64,000 nucleotides of DNA from Ameyamaea chiangmaiensis (GTDB lineage: Bacteria; Pseudomonadota; Alphaproteobacteria; Acetobacterales; Acetobacteraceae): positions 124,001 through 188,000 of the forward strand of contig NZ_BAPT01000036.1 of assembly GCF_025995235.1 (NCBI RefSeq), given 5' to 3'. The notes beneath the pieces are model-generated. The model had not been told where the DNA came from. It searched no databases and worked only from the letters and a program-made list of their open reading frames with translations. Shown here in pieces: positions 57,315 to 64,000 of this stretch (position 1 is its first letter; each line of letters starts with the position of its first letter). Made by a program: the position numbers and the translations under genes.

Positions 57315-57367
57315 CGTCATTACAGTATATTGGACATATGACGCTCACCGGTAAATGATCGCGTCAT
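57315..57367. promoter_or_regulatory. Triple CGTCAT/ATGACG repeats between LysR and MFS genes
   Basis: The hexamer appears three times: CGTCAT at 57315-57320, ATGACG at 57338-57343 and CGTCAT at 57362-57367 (reaching the MFS start codon). The starts are 23 and 24 bases apart, about two helical turns. LysR proteins bind such spaced inverted sites. Possible minus-strand -10 for lysR: TATACT (57324-57329). Confidence 0.55.
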
Positions 57368-58592
57368 GTCCACCACCCTGTCGCCGAACGACCTTCACCC
57401 CACCGCCAGCACCCTCATGACGCGGGGGGAGGTGCGGTACCGACGCACCAACATCGCCCTGTTCCTCGCGGGGTTCGCGACATTCTCGCTTCTTTACTGT
57501 GTGCAGCCCCTCCTGCCGGTGTTTTCACAGGCCTTTCATGTGGCCCCTGCGTCCAGCGCCCTGTCCCTGTCGCTGGCAACCGGCGCATTGGCCATTTCGA
57601 TCCTGTGTGCCGCGGCGCTGTCGGAACGTGCCGGACGGCGGGAGTTGATGTTCGCCTCCATGTGCGCGTCGGCTGTCCTGAACATGGCTGCGGCGCTGGC
57701 CCCGAACTGGAGCACCATGCTGGCCCTGCGTACGCTCGAAGGCTTCGTGCTGGGCGGCGTGCCGGCGGTGGCGATGACGTATCTCTCCGAAGAGGTCAAT
57801 CCGAAACAGCTCGGCCATGCCATGGGGCTTTACGTATCGGGCACCGCGCTGGGCGGTATGCTCGGTCGGGTCGGCACGGGCATCCTGACGGAATACATGT
57901 CGTGGCGCCCGGCGCTGGCGGTCATGGGCGCCTGCGGGCTGGCCGCGTCGATCGCCTTCGTCACGTTGCTGCCACCCTCGCGCAATTTCACCCGTCGGGT
58001 GGGCCTTGGCGCGCGTCATCATTTCGCGGCATGGGGTACGCACCTGCGCAATCCGGCGCTCCCCTTCATCTACATGATCGGCTTTACGGTCATGGGCGCG
58101 TTCGTCACGGTCTTCAACTACGCCGGCTACCGACTGATCGAGCCGCCCTATAATCTCAATCAGACGGCTCTGGGCCTCATCTTTTCCGTCTATGTGTTCG
58201 GCGTGATGTCGTCGTCGATTGCCGGCGGCCTTGCGGACCGGATCGGACGGCGCGCGGTACTGCCGGTGGGCATCGGCAGCCTGATCGTGGGTGTCGGCCT
58301 GACGCTGTTCGCACCGCTCTGGCTGGTGTTTCTCGGAATCACGTTTGTCACCATGGGGTTTTTCACGGCCCACGCCGTCGCCAGCGGTTGGGTCGGACAG
58401 TTCGCCCGGGTGGATCGTGGCCACGCCACGTCGCTGTATCTGCTGAGCTATTACATGGGGTCGAGCCTCTGCGGCTCAGTGGGTGGCTGGTGCTGGAGCG
58501 CCGGCGGCTGGCCCGGTGTCGCCGCCTTCGTGCTTGGGCTGCTCGCCATCGGTCTTGTGTGCGCGGCACGGCTGGCGCGGCTGGGGCGCTGA
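57366..58592 (+). CDS. MFS transporter, YnfM-like
   Basis: A 408-residue transporter with 12 helices; signature loops SERAGRRELM and ADRIGRRAVLP between helices 2-3 and 8-9. Resembles YnfM/AraJ-type sugar or drug efflux proteins; cargo unknown. ATG 57366 lies 77 bases from the divergent lysR start and within the last CGTCAT repeat. Confidence 0.92.
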   Translation: MSTTLSPNDLHPTASTLMTRGEVRYRRTNIALFLAGFATFSLLYCVQPLLPVFSQAFHVAPASSALSLSLATGALAISILCAAALSERAGRRELMFASMCASAVLNMAAALAPNWSTMLALRTLEGFVLGGVPAVAMTYLSEEVNPKQLGHAMGLYVSGTALGGMLGRVGTGILTEYMSWRPALAVMGACGLAASIAFVTLLPPSRNFTRRVGLGARHHFAAWGTHLRNPALPFIYMIGFTVMGAFVTVFNYAGYRLIEPPYNLNQTALGLIFSVYVFGVMSSSIAGGLADRIGRRAVLPVGIGSLIVGVGLTLFAPLWLVFLGITFVTMGFFTAHAVASGWVGQFARVDRGHATSLYLLSYYMGSSLCGSVGGWCWSAGGWPGVAAFVLGLLAIGLVCAARLARLGR

Positions 58593-58672
58593 GAAAACAT
58601 CCGTCATGTTCGCCGTCGCCGGGACTATGTGGCACATTGTCGCGTCAGGCTACCGGATCGACGAGAGGCGCT

Positions 58673-58897
58673 ATGGGACACAACTACGCCAAACCGATGA
58701 CGCCCGAACAAAAGCAGGCCCGCGTTCTTGCCCGCGTCCCGCCGGACTGGACCCTGCGCATCGAGCGACCGTCCGGGGGGCAGTGGCGCGCCCTGATGCA
58801 ACCGCCGGGCGCCGAGGGGGCATGGTGTGACGAACAGCCGACGCTGGCCGATGCCCTCGACGCGGCCTGGCGCCTGAACCGCGTCGCCCCGACCTAG
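58673..58897 (+). CDS. Small protein of unknown function (74 aa)
   Basis: A 74-residue protein that I cannot place in a family. It has GAGAGG upstream of ATG 58673, a good binding site, and no signal or membrane segment. The Pro/Trp-rich middle (VPPDWTLRIERPSGGQWRAL) and C-terminal helix suggest a small folded domain. Convergent with the fosA-like gene, 10 bases away. Confidence 0.55.
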   Translation: MGHNYAKPMTPEQKQARVLARVPPDWTLRIERPSGGQWRALMQPPGAEGAWCDEQPTLADALDAAWRLNRVAPT

Positions 58898-58907
58898 CCT
58901 CGGCGCC

Positions 58908-59321
58908 TCAGGGGTCGAGCACCCGCACGCCCTTGGCGGGGTTGGCGCGATAATGGCGCAGACGCGTGTCCAGACTGCCCACATGGATTTCCAGCCTGTG
59001 TCCATCGGGATCGAGGAAATAGGTCGATGCGCCCTCGCTCTTATTGTGTTTCCAGATCGTGCAGGCCTGCGCGATACGCGCATGCAGCATCCCGTAGTCG
59101 GCCTCCGACACGCTGAAGGCGATGTGGGTATAGTCCGGATGTGCCACAACGCGGGCCTCGTCGTCCCGCGACAAACACAGCCAGAGCGCGCCCGCTTCCA
59201 GATACGCGCCATCCGCCCACAGGGCGCGCACCGCGCACCCCAGCAGATCGCGATAGAACGTAACCGAACGTTCGACGTCGGCCACCGCCAGCGTGATGTG
59301 GTTCAGTCCCGTGATTCCCAT
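58908..59321 (-). CDS. FosA-type fosfomycin glutathione transferase
   Basis: A 137-residue vicinal-oxygen-chelate enzyme. Metal ligands His8 (LNHITLAV), His66 (DYTHIAF) and Glu111 (HRLEIHVG) match FosA spacing, and KHNKSEGASTYFLDPDGHRL is the diagnostic FosA segment. It likely adds glutathione to fosfomycin, but a different thiol-transferase or glyoxalase substrate is possible. Single gene, not in a mobile context. Confidence 0.82.
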   Translation of the reverse strand: MGITGLNHITLAVADVERSVTFYRDLLGCAVRALWADGAYLEAGALWLCLSRDDEARVVAHPDYTHIAFSVSEADYGMLHARIAQACTIWKHNKSEGASTYFLDPDGHRLEIHVGSLDTRLRHYRANPAKGVRVLDP

Positions 59322-59404
59322 GCCAGCCCCGCCCCGCTGCTGTCCGCGCGATCCTTGCCCGTTTTACACGGTCGGGCAAACGCGCGCTGGCGATCCGGAC
59401 GGAA

Positions 59405-60115
59405 TCAGCCCCGGCGGGTGAACACCCAGTAGAACGGCTGCCGTCCCTCGCGGAACGCCTTGGCTTCGTAGCGCGTCGCCGGCCAGCCCTCGGGTCGGAC
59501 GGTGGCTGGCGGGGCAACATCGAACACGTCCTGCGCCGCCATCATCTCCGTGACCCAGGCCTGATAGACGGGATGGTCGCTCGCCACCCGCCACTCCGCG
59601 CCGGGACGAAGGACGCGCGCCATCTGCGCGATGTTGCCGGGATGGACGAAGCGCCGCTTCGCATGACGGGCCTTGGGCCACGGATCGGGAAACATCAGAA
59701 ACGCCCGGCCCAGACTGTTGTCGGGCAGCGCGCGCAACAGGACGCGCGCGTCCTCGTCCCAGATGCGGAGCCTGTCGGGCACGGGCGCGGTGGCTTCCCC
59801 ACCCTCGGGCACCACGCGCGACAGAAGCGACGACAGCCCGTTCTCGAACACTTCGCAGGCGATGTACCCGACATCGGGGTGGGACTCGTGCTGGGCCAGC
59901 GAATGCTCGCCACCGCCGAATCCGACCTCCAGCCACACATCTTCGGGGGGCGTCTCGCCGAAGGCGGAACGCGGGTCCGCCGCACGATCGAGCGGGAAGC
60001 GCATGCGAGGCAGCGTCTCGTCCATCAGCCGCAGCTGACGGGCGCGCAACGGATGGCCGCGTTGACGACCATACAGCCGTTCGGCCTGAGGTTTGGGATC
60101 AGGAGCCGTGGTCAT
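59405..60115 (-). CDS. trmB: tRNA (guanine(46)-N7)-methyltransferase
   Basis: A 236-residue SAM-dependent enzyme that makes m7G46. The SAM motif VGFGGGEH, then FPDPWPKARHAKRRFV (the diagnostic PDPWPKxxHxKRR), and a C-terminal YEAKAFREGR. ATG 60115. It follows metK on the same strand, an arrangement shared by many Acetobacteraceae. Confidence 0.95.
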   Translation of the reverse strand: MTTAPDPKPQAERLYGRQRGHPLRARQLRLMDETLPRMRFPLDRAADPRSAFGETPPEDVWLEVGFGGGEHSLAQHESHPDVGYIACEVFENGLSSLLSRVVPEGGEATAPVPDRLRIWDEDARVLLRALPDNSLGRAFLMFPDPWPKARHAKRRFVHPGNIAQMARVLRPGAEWRVASDHPVYQAWVTEMMAAQDVFDVAPPATVRPEGWPATRYEAKAFREGRQPFYWVFTRRG

Positions 60116-60180
60116 CGTTTCATCATCGCGGAACCGGGTCGTAGGCGGCGGCCTGCGCCCCGGACAGGCAGACCCCCGAA

Positions 60181-60231
60181 AACCGGAGGGACCGCCGCCC
60201 CCCCGGTTGGGTGCGGGGGCCAGCGGCCCCC
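60181..60231 (-). terminator. Terminator region of metK (two hairpins)
   Basis: On the minus strand a GGGGGCC stem (60215-60231) comes first, then AACCGG/CCGGTT (60181-60186, 60203-60208) ending in four T. Their order directly after the metK stop suggests an intrinsic terminator before trmB. Confidence 0.6.
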
Positions 60232-60238
60232 ACGGGTC

Positions 60239-61426
60239 TCAGCGGTTAAAGGCCCCGCGCAGCGCGTCGACCAGGTCGGTGCGCTCCCACGGGAAATCGT
60301 CCAGCGCGTCGTTCGGCGTGCGGCCGAAATGACCATAAGCCGAGGTCTGGGTGTAGATCGGACGGTTGAGGCGCAGGTGGTTGCGGATGCCGCGCGGCGT
60401 CAGGTTCATCACCTCGCGCAGGACCGAACCCAGCTTGGCCTCGTCGATATCCTTGCCGGTCCCGTCGAGATCGACATAGACCGACAGGGGATGCGACACG
60501 CCGATGGCGTAGGCGATCTGCAACGTGCAGCGATCGGCCAGACCCGCCGCCACGACGTTCTTGGCAAGATAACGGCAGGCATAAGCCGCCGAACGGTCGA
60601 CCTTGGTCGGGTCCTTGCCGGAGAACGCGCCGCCGCCATGCGGTGCCGCGCCGCCATACGTGTCGACGATGATCTTGCGGCCGGTCAGACCGGCGTCGCC
60701 ATCGGGACCGCCGATCACGAAGATGCCAGTCGGGTTCACGTACAGCTCGTCCGACGGGCACATCCAGCCTTCGGGCAGCGTCTCGCGCACGATCGTATCG
60801 AGTTCTTCGCGGATACGCGGCTGGCTCATGCCCGCCTCGTGCTGCGTGGAGATCACGACCGAGGTCGCGCCGACCGGCTTGCCATTGACGTAACGCAGCG
60901 TCACCTGGCTCTTGGCATCGGGCAGCAGGCCCGCCGCGCGGGCATCGCCGGCCTTGCGGTAGTCGCGGATACGGCGAAGGATCTCATGCGCGTAGAACAG
61001 CGGCGCGGGCATCAGCGTCTCGGTCTCGCGCGTGGCGAAGCCGAACATGATGCCCTGGTCGCCCGCGCCTTCGTCCTTGGTCCCGGCGCTGTCAACGCCA
61101 ACCGCGATATCCACCGACTGTGCGTGCAGATAGGACTGGATGTCGGCGCGCTTCCAGGAAAAACCTTCCTGGTCATAACCGATATCCTTGATGGCCTCGC
61201 GCGTCTTCTCGATCAGCAGCTCGGACGTGATCGACGCCGGACCACGCACTTCACCCGCGAGCACGACGCGGTTTGTGGTGGTCAGCGTCTCGCAGGCCAC
61301 GCGGGCCTCGGGGTCGGCCGCCAGATAGGTGTCGAGGACCGTGTCGCTGATCCGGTCGGCGACCTTGTCGGGATGGCCTTCGGAGACCGACTCCGACGTG
61401 AAGAGAAAATCGCCGTAATTGCGCAT
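60239..61426 (-). CDS. metK: S-adenosylmethionine synthase
   Basis: Makes SAM from methionine and ATP. The 395-residue protein has SESVSEGHPDKVADRISD (ATP site), GAGDQGIMFGFA, and the loop GGAAPHGGGAFSGKDPTKVD. ATG 61426 is preceded by AGGATCACC, a good site; a start five codons upstream (61441) is in frame. Its 153-base leader holds crossing inverted repeats that could fold as a pseudoknot. The dapB gene lies upstream on the same strand. Confidence 0.96.
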   Translation of the reverse strand: MRNYGDFLFTSESVSEGHPDKVADRISDTVLDTYLAADPEARVACETLTTTNRVVLAGEVRGPASITSELLIEKTREAIKDIGYDQEGFSWKRADIQSYLHAQSVDIAVGVDSAGTKDEGAGDQGIMFGFATRETETLMPAPLFYAHEILRRIRDYRKAGDARAAGLLPDAKSQVTLRYVNGKPVGATSVVISTQHEAGMSQPRIREELDTIVRETLPEGWMCPSDELYVNPTGIFVIGGPDGDAGLTGRKIIVDTYGGAAPHGGGAFSGKDPTKVDRSAAYACRYLAKNVVAAGLADRCTLQIAYAIGVSHPLSVYVDLDGTGKDIDEAKLGSVLREVMNLTPRGIRNHLRLNRPIYTQTSAYGHFGRTPNDALDDFPWERTDLVDALRGAFNR

Positions 61427-61463
61427 GGTGATCCTGTCCACCTTTCAGCAGAAAAGAAGGGAT

Positions 61464-61515
61464 AGGCGCCCGCGCGCCTGAACGGGACCGTTTGGCGCAA
61501 GCAGCCCCCCCGGTC
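61464..61515 (-). promoter_or_regulatory. Structured metK leader with candidate pseudoknot
   Basis: On the minus strand GACCG (61515-61511), GCGCC (61498-61494), CGGTC (61490-61486) and GGCGC (61478-61474) occur in that order, so first pairs with third and second with fourth: an H-type pseudoknot. The fourth segment can instead pair with GCGCCT (61469-61464) in a 6-bp hairpin. Position before metK suggests SAM-dependent control, but the sequence does not match a SAM-II or SAM/SAH riboswitch I can recall. Confidence 0.35.
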
Positions 61516-61579
61516 AAGCCATTTCCCGGCGGAAATCGTTTTTTCACGATCCTGACATGTGATTTTAGGGGAGGACCCG

Positions 61580-62365
61580 TTACACCAGGCCGAGCACCTG
61601 CTCCATCGAATACAGGCCCGGTGTCCGCCCGCGCAGCCAGTCGGCCGCGCGCACGGCACCCGTCGCATAGACGCGCCGGTCGAAAGCACGATGTGTCAGG
61701 ACAATCTGCTCGCTGGCGCTGGTGAACAGCGCGCTGTGCTCGCCCACGATCTGGCCGCCGCGCAGGGCGGCGAAGCCGATCTGCTGCTCGCCACGGGGGC
61801 CGGTGTGGCCGGATCGGCCATCCACACGCACGTCGGCCAGCCGCACACCACGCCCGTCGGCCACAGCCTCGCCGATCGCCAGGGCTGTGCCGGAGGGAGC
61901 ATCCACCTTCTGGCGGTGATGCATTTCCACGATTTCTGCATCATAGGCCGGAGCGGGCAACGCCGCCCCCAGCAGGCGCGCCAGACGCGTCACCAGCACC
62001 ACACCGGGCGAAAAATTGGCCGCCTGCACGACGGCGATACGACCGGATGCGGCATGGACGTCCGCGACCGCCTCGGGGTCGAGGCCGGTCGTCCCCAGAA
62101 CCCAGGCGACACCCGCCTGCGCCAGAATGAGGGCATGGTCGTGCACGACGGACGCATGGGTGAAGTCGATCACTACGTCGCACAGCGGCGCGAGCTCCGA
62201 CAGGCCGGGCAACACGGGCGCCTCGCCCAGCAGGTCCCGAAGACCCGCATCAGGTGCGCGGGCCGTGCCACCGGCCAGCACATGGCCGGCCGCGCGCACT
62301 TCCTCGACCAGAAGACGGCCGACACGGCCGCCCACACCCGCGATTCCGATGCGAAGAGCGCTCAT
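61580..62365 (-). CDS. dapB: 4-hydroxy-tetrahydrodipicolinate reductase
   Basis: Reduces the cyclic dapA product in lysine/diaminopimelate synthesis. The 261-residue protein has GIAGVGGRVGRLL (cofactor), GTTGLD, and the catalytic HHRQKVDAPSGTALA. ATG 62365 follows AAGGGAG. It begins 13 bases after dnaJ ends, so it is probably in the dnaK-dnaJ-dapB transcript. Confidence 0.95.
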   Translation of the reverse strand: MSALRIGIAGVGGRVGRLLVEEVRAAGHVLAGGTARAPDAGLRDLLGEAPVLPGLSELAPLCDVVIDFTHASVVHDHALILAQAGVAWVLGTTGLDPEAVADVHAASGRIAVVQAANFSPGVVLVTRLARLLGAALPAPAYDAEIVEMHHRQKVDAPSGTALAIGEAVADGRGVRLADVRVDGRSGHTGPRGEQQIGFAALRGGQIVGEHSALFTSASEQIVLTHRAFDRRVYATGAVRAADWLRGRTPGLYSMEQVLGLV

Positions 62366-62378
62366 CCGTCGGTCTCCC

Positions 62379-63509
62379 TTACGAGCGTCCCTCGAAGAAC
62401 TCGCGCACCTTGGCGAAGAAGCCGGCATTCTCCGGGCTGGCCTTGGCGTGCGTCTCGACCTCGGTCTCGAACTCGTCGAGCAGCTCGCGCTGACGCTTGC
62501 TCAGGTGTCGCGGCGTCTCGACCGTCACCTGAACATACATGTCACCACGCACCATCGACCGCAGGACCGAGAAACCCTTGCCGCGCAGGCGGAAATGCTC
62601 GCCCGTCTGCGTGCCGGCGGGGATCTTCACCCGCACACGCGCGCCGTCGATCGCCGGAACCTCGATCTCGGTCCCGATGGCGGCCTGCGTCATGCGCAGC
62701 GGCACGCGGCAATACACGTTGGCACCGTCACGCTGGAAAATCTCGTGCGCCGCGACACTGACATGCACATACAGATCGCCCGGAGGCGCTCCGGCGCCGC
62801 CGGCTTCACCCTCGCCCGTCATGCGGATACGGGTGCCGTCCTCGACCCCGGCCGGGATCTGGACCTCCAGCGTGCGTTCGCGTGCCTGGGTGCCCGCGCC
62901 GTTACAGGCCTTACACGGATCGCGCACGCTGCGACCGGTGCCGTGGCAGGTCGGGCAGGCGCGTTCGACGAGAAAGAACCCCTGCTGGGCGCGCACCTTG
63001 CCCGCACCGTGACAGGTGGGGCAGGTCTCGACGCCCGCCGCCTTGTCGCTGGAGCCCGTACCGTCGCAGGAGTCGCACGCCACGCGGGTGCGGACCTTGA
63101 TCTCCCGGTTGACGCCGGCAAACGCTTCCTCAAGCGTGATCTCGACCTGAACCTGGACATCGGCGCCGGCGCGGCGTCCGCCACGGCGACCGCCACCCAT
63201 CATGTCCCCGAACATCTGCTCGAAGATGTCGCCGAGGCCGCCGCCGCCGAAATCGAAGCCGCCCGGACCACCACCGCCGCCCTCAAACGCCGCATGGCCG
63301 TAGCGGTCGTAGGCCGAACGCTTCTGCTCGTCGCGCAGGACGTCGTAGGCTTCATTGACCTCTTTGAACTTGGCCTCCGCGGCCGCGTCGCCCGGATTGC
63401 GGTCCGGGTGATATTTCATGGCCTGCTTGCGATACGCTTTTTTCAGTTCGTCCGGCGACGCTTCGCGCGTGACTTCGAGAACGGCGTAGAAATCAAGCTT
63501 GGTGGCCAT
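62379..63509 (-). CDS. dnaJ: Chaperone DnaJ (type I Hsp40)
   Basis: A 376-residue co-chaperone of DnaK. J domain with YHPDRN (HPD), Gly/Phe region (EGGGGGPGGFDFGGGG), four zinc-binding CxxCxGxG repeats (CDSCDGTG, CPTCHGAG, CPTCHGTG, CKACNGAG) and the C-terminal substrate-binding domain. ATG 63509 follows the dnaK gene by 156 bases, with an intrinsic terminator in the gap. Confidence 0.97.
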   Translation of the reverse strand: MATKLDFYAVLEVTREASPDELKKAYRKQAMKYHPDRNPGDAAAEAKFKEVNEAYDVLRDEQKRSAYDRYGHAAFEGGGGGPGGFDFGGGGLGDIFEQMFGDMMGGGRRGGRRAGADVQVQVEITLEEAFAGVNREIKVRTRVACDSCDGTGSSDKAAGVETCPTCHGAGKVRAQQGFFLVERACPTCHGTGRSVRDPCKACNGAGTQARERTLEVQIPAGVEDGTRIRMTGEGEAGGAGAPPGDLYVHVSVAAHEIFQRDGANVYCRVPLRMTQAAIGTEIEVPAIDGARVRVKIPAGTQTGEHFRLRGKGFSVLRSMVRGDMYVQVTVETPRHLSKRQRELLDEFETEVETHAKASPENAGFFAKVREFFEGRS

Positions 63510-63562
63510 GGGTGCCCTCGTGGAAAAAGCCGCCCCGCGACGGGGCGCGGCTGGTCCATACA

Positions 63563-63613
63563 GAAAAAGGAAAGCCCGCCTTCAAAGAAGCGCGGGCTTC
63601 CCGGAAATCCGGG
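63563..63613 (-). terminator. Intrinsic terminator between dnaK and dnaJ
   Basis: On the minus strand AAGCCCGC pairs with GCGGGCTT (63592-63599 with 63572-63579) and is followed by CCTTTTTC, a clear terminator. A second hairpin CCCGG AAAT CCGGG (63600-63613) lies just upstream. Partial read-through would give less dnaJ than dnaK. Confidence 0.75.
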
Positions 63614-63665
63614 AGGACAGGCGCGCGTGGCGCCCGTCCGTCGTTGTGTGATACCGCGCGAAGGA

Positions 63666-64000
63666 TCAGGACTTCTTCTCGTCCACATCCTCGAAATCGG
63701 CATCGACGACCTTTTCGCCGTTCGGCCCGGCGCTCTCGCCGCCCGGCGCCGGCTGCCCCTCGGCCTGGCCGGCCTTGTAGACCGCCTCGCCGATCTTCAT
63801 CGCCGCCTGCGACAGACGCTCGCTGGCAGACTTCAGGGCCTCGGCATCAGTGCCTTCCAGCGCCGACTTCACCGCCGCAATGGCGCTTTCGGCCTCGACC
63901 TTGTCACCGGCGGGAACCTTGTCACCAGCTTCGGCCAGCGACTTCTCGACCTGATGCACCATGCTCTCGGCACCGTTGCGCGCCTCGACCATTTCACGCT
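63666..64000 (-). CDS. dnaK: Chaperone DnaK, C-terminal part (cut by window end)
   Basis: The last ~110 residues of Hsp70. VEARNGAESMVHQVEKSL is the start of the helical lid (EARNGADS-type), and the tail ends in KVVDADFEDVDEKKS, the acidic DnaK C-terminus. The nucleotide-binding and substrate domains lie beyond the window. It is the first gene of the dnaK-dnaJ-dapB series. Confidence 0.95.
   Translation of the reverse strand, partial: REMVEARNGAESMVHQVEKSLAEAGDKVPAGDKVEAESAIAAVKSALEGTDAEALKSASERLSQAAMKIGEAVYKAGQAEGQPAPGGESAGPNGEKVVDADFEDVDEKKS

Noticed and set aside
59573..61465. Plus-strand frame spanning trmB and metK antisense
   Set aside because: It crosses two conserved genes and the gap between them, and shows no protein domain.
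61464..61515. Assignment of the metK leader to a known SAM-II or SAM/SAH riboswitch
   Set aside because: Only the pseudoknot topology is shared; I could not match the conserved bases of either class, so it is kept as an unclassified candidate.

Overview
The window is a high-GC stretch of an alphaproteobacterial chromosome, most likely from an acetic acid bacterium (Acetobacteraceae). The evidence is a PQQ-dependent membrane glucose dehydrogenase, the ntrB-ntrC-ntrY-ntrX-hfq-hflX string, a fused ispDF, an IspDF/DusB/NtrB arrangement, GTG and TTG starts, and several small orphan proteins. The genus cannot be read from the sequence alone. No rRNA, CRISPR array, phage or insertion sequence was seen. 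One tRNA (Tyr) is present.

Layout. 0-4 kb: lipopolysaccharide genes (a fused DUF374-WaaA, lpxK, an lpxL-type acyltransferase). 4-8 kb: an orphan small protein, a lipoprotein PBP activator divergent from rsmI, then ispDF. 8-17.4 kb: dusB, two nitrogen two-component systems (ntrBC, ntrYX), hfq and hflX, all on the plus strand. 17.5-18.3 kb: an inositol-monophosphatase-family enzyme. 18.3-22.1 kb: a minus-strand iron operon (PiuA/Fiu-type TonB receptor, Sel1-repeat protein, PiuC-type dioxygenase) behind a clear Fur box; the receptor gene is visibly poorer in G+C than its neighbours. 22.2-26.8 kb: a GAF-Fis regulator, an outer-membrane channel-like protein and glucose dehydrogenase gcd. 27.2-30.4 kb: an AraC regulator and a second, FhuA-like TonB receptor. 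30.5-35.3 kb: lldD, a DUF3311 protein, ybaK, dinB, an unknown protein, epmA. 35.4-37.8 kb: a Gly/Trp-rich lipoprotein, a fasciclin lipoprotein and an MFS exporter. 37.8-44.5 kb: a Pit phosphate transporter, a Tat-exported GH79-like glycosidase, and a ribose-type sugar ABC transporter. 44.7-48.7 kb: a methyltransferase, ubiA, rsmE, gshA. 48.7-53.9 kb: TetR/SDR pair with a palindromic operator, ABC-F ATPase, aminotransferase, lolA. 54-55.5 kb: two small exported proteins, a cold-shock gene, tRNA-Tyr. 55.6-60.1 kb: rlmB, a YnfL/YnfM-like LysR/MFS pair, a FosA-type enzyme, trmB. 60.2-64 kb: metK, dapB, dnaJ and the 3' end of dnaK.

How it works together. Most of the window is core chromosome: envelope assembly, isoprenoid, quinone and glutathione synthesis, RNA modification and chaperones. 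The accessory signal is concentrated in 18-31 kb, where two TonB receptors with their own regulators flank a periplasmic sugar-oxidation unit (gcd plus an outer-membrane barrel), and in 39-44.5 kb, where a secreted glycosidase meets a sugar importer tail to tail. No single locus is clearly a new system. The best candidates for follow-up are the GAF-Fis/gcd/outer-membrane unit, the GH79-ABC pair, the fused LPS enzyme and the structured metK leader.
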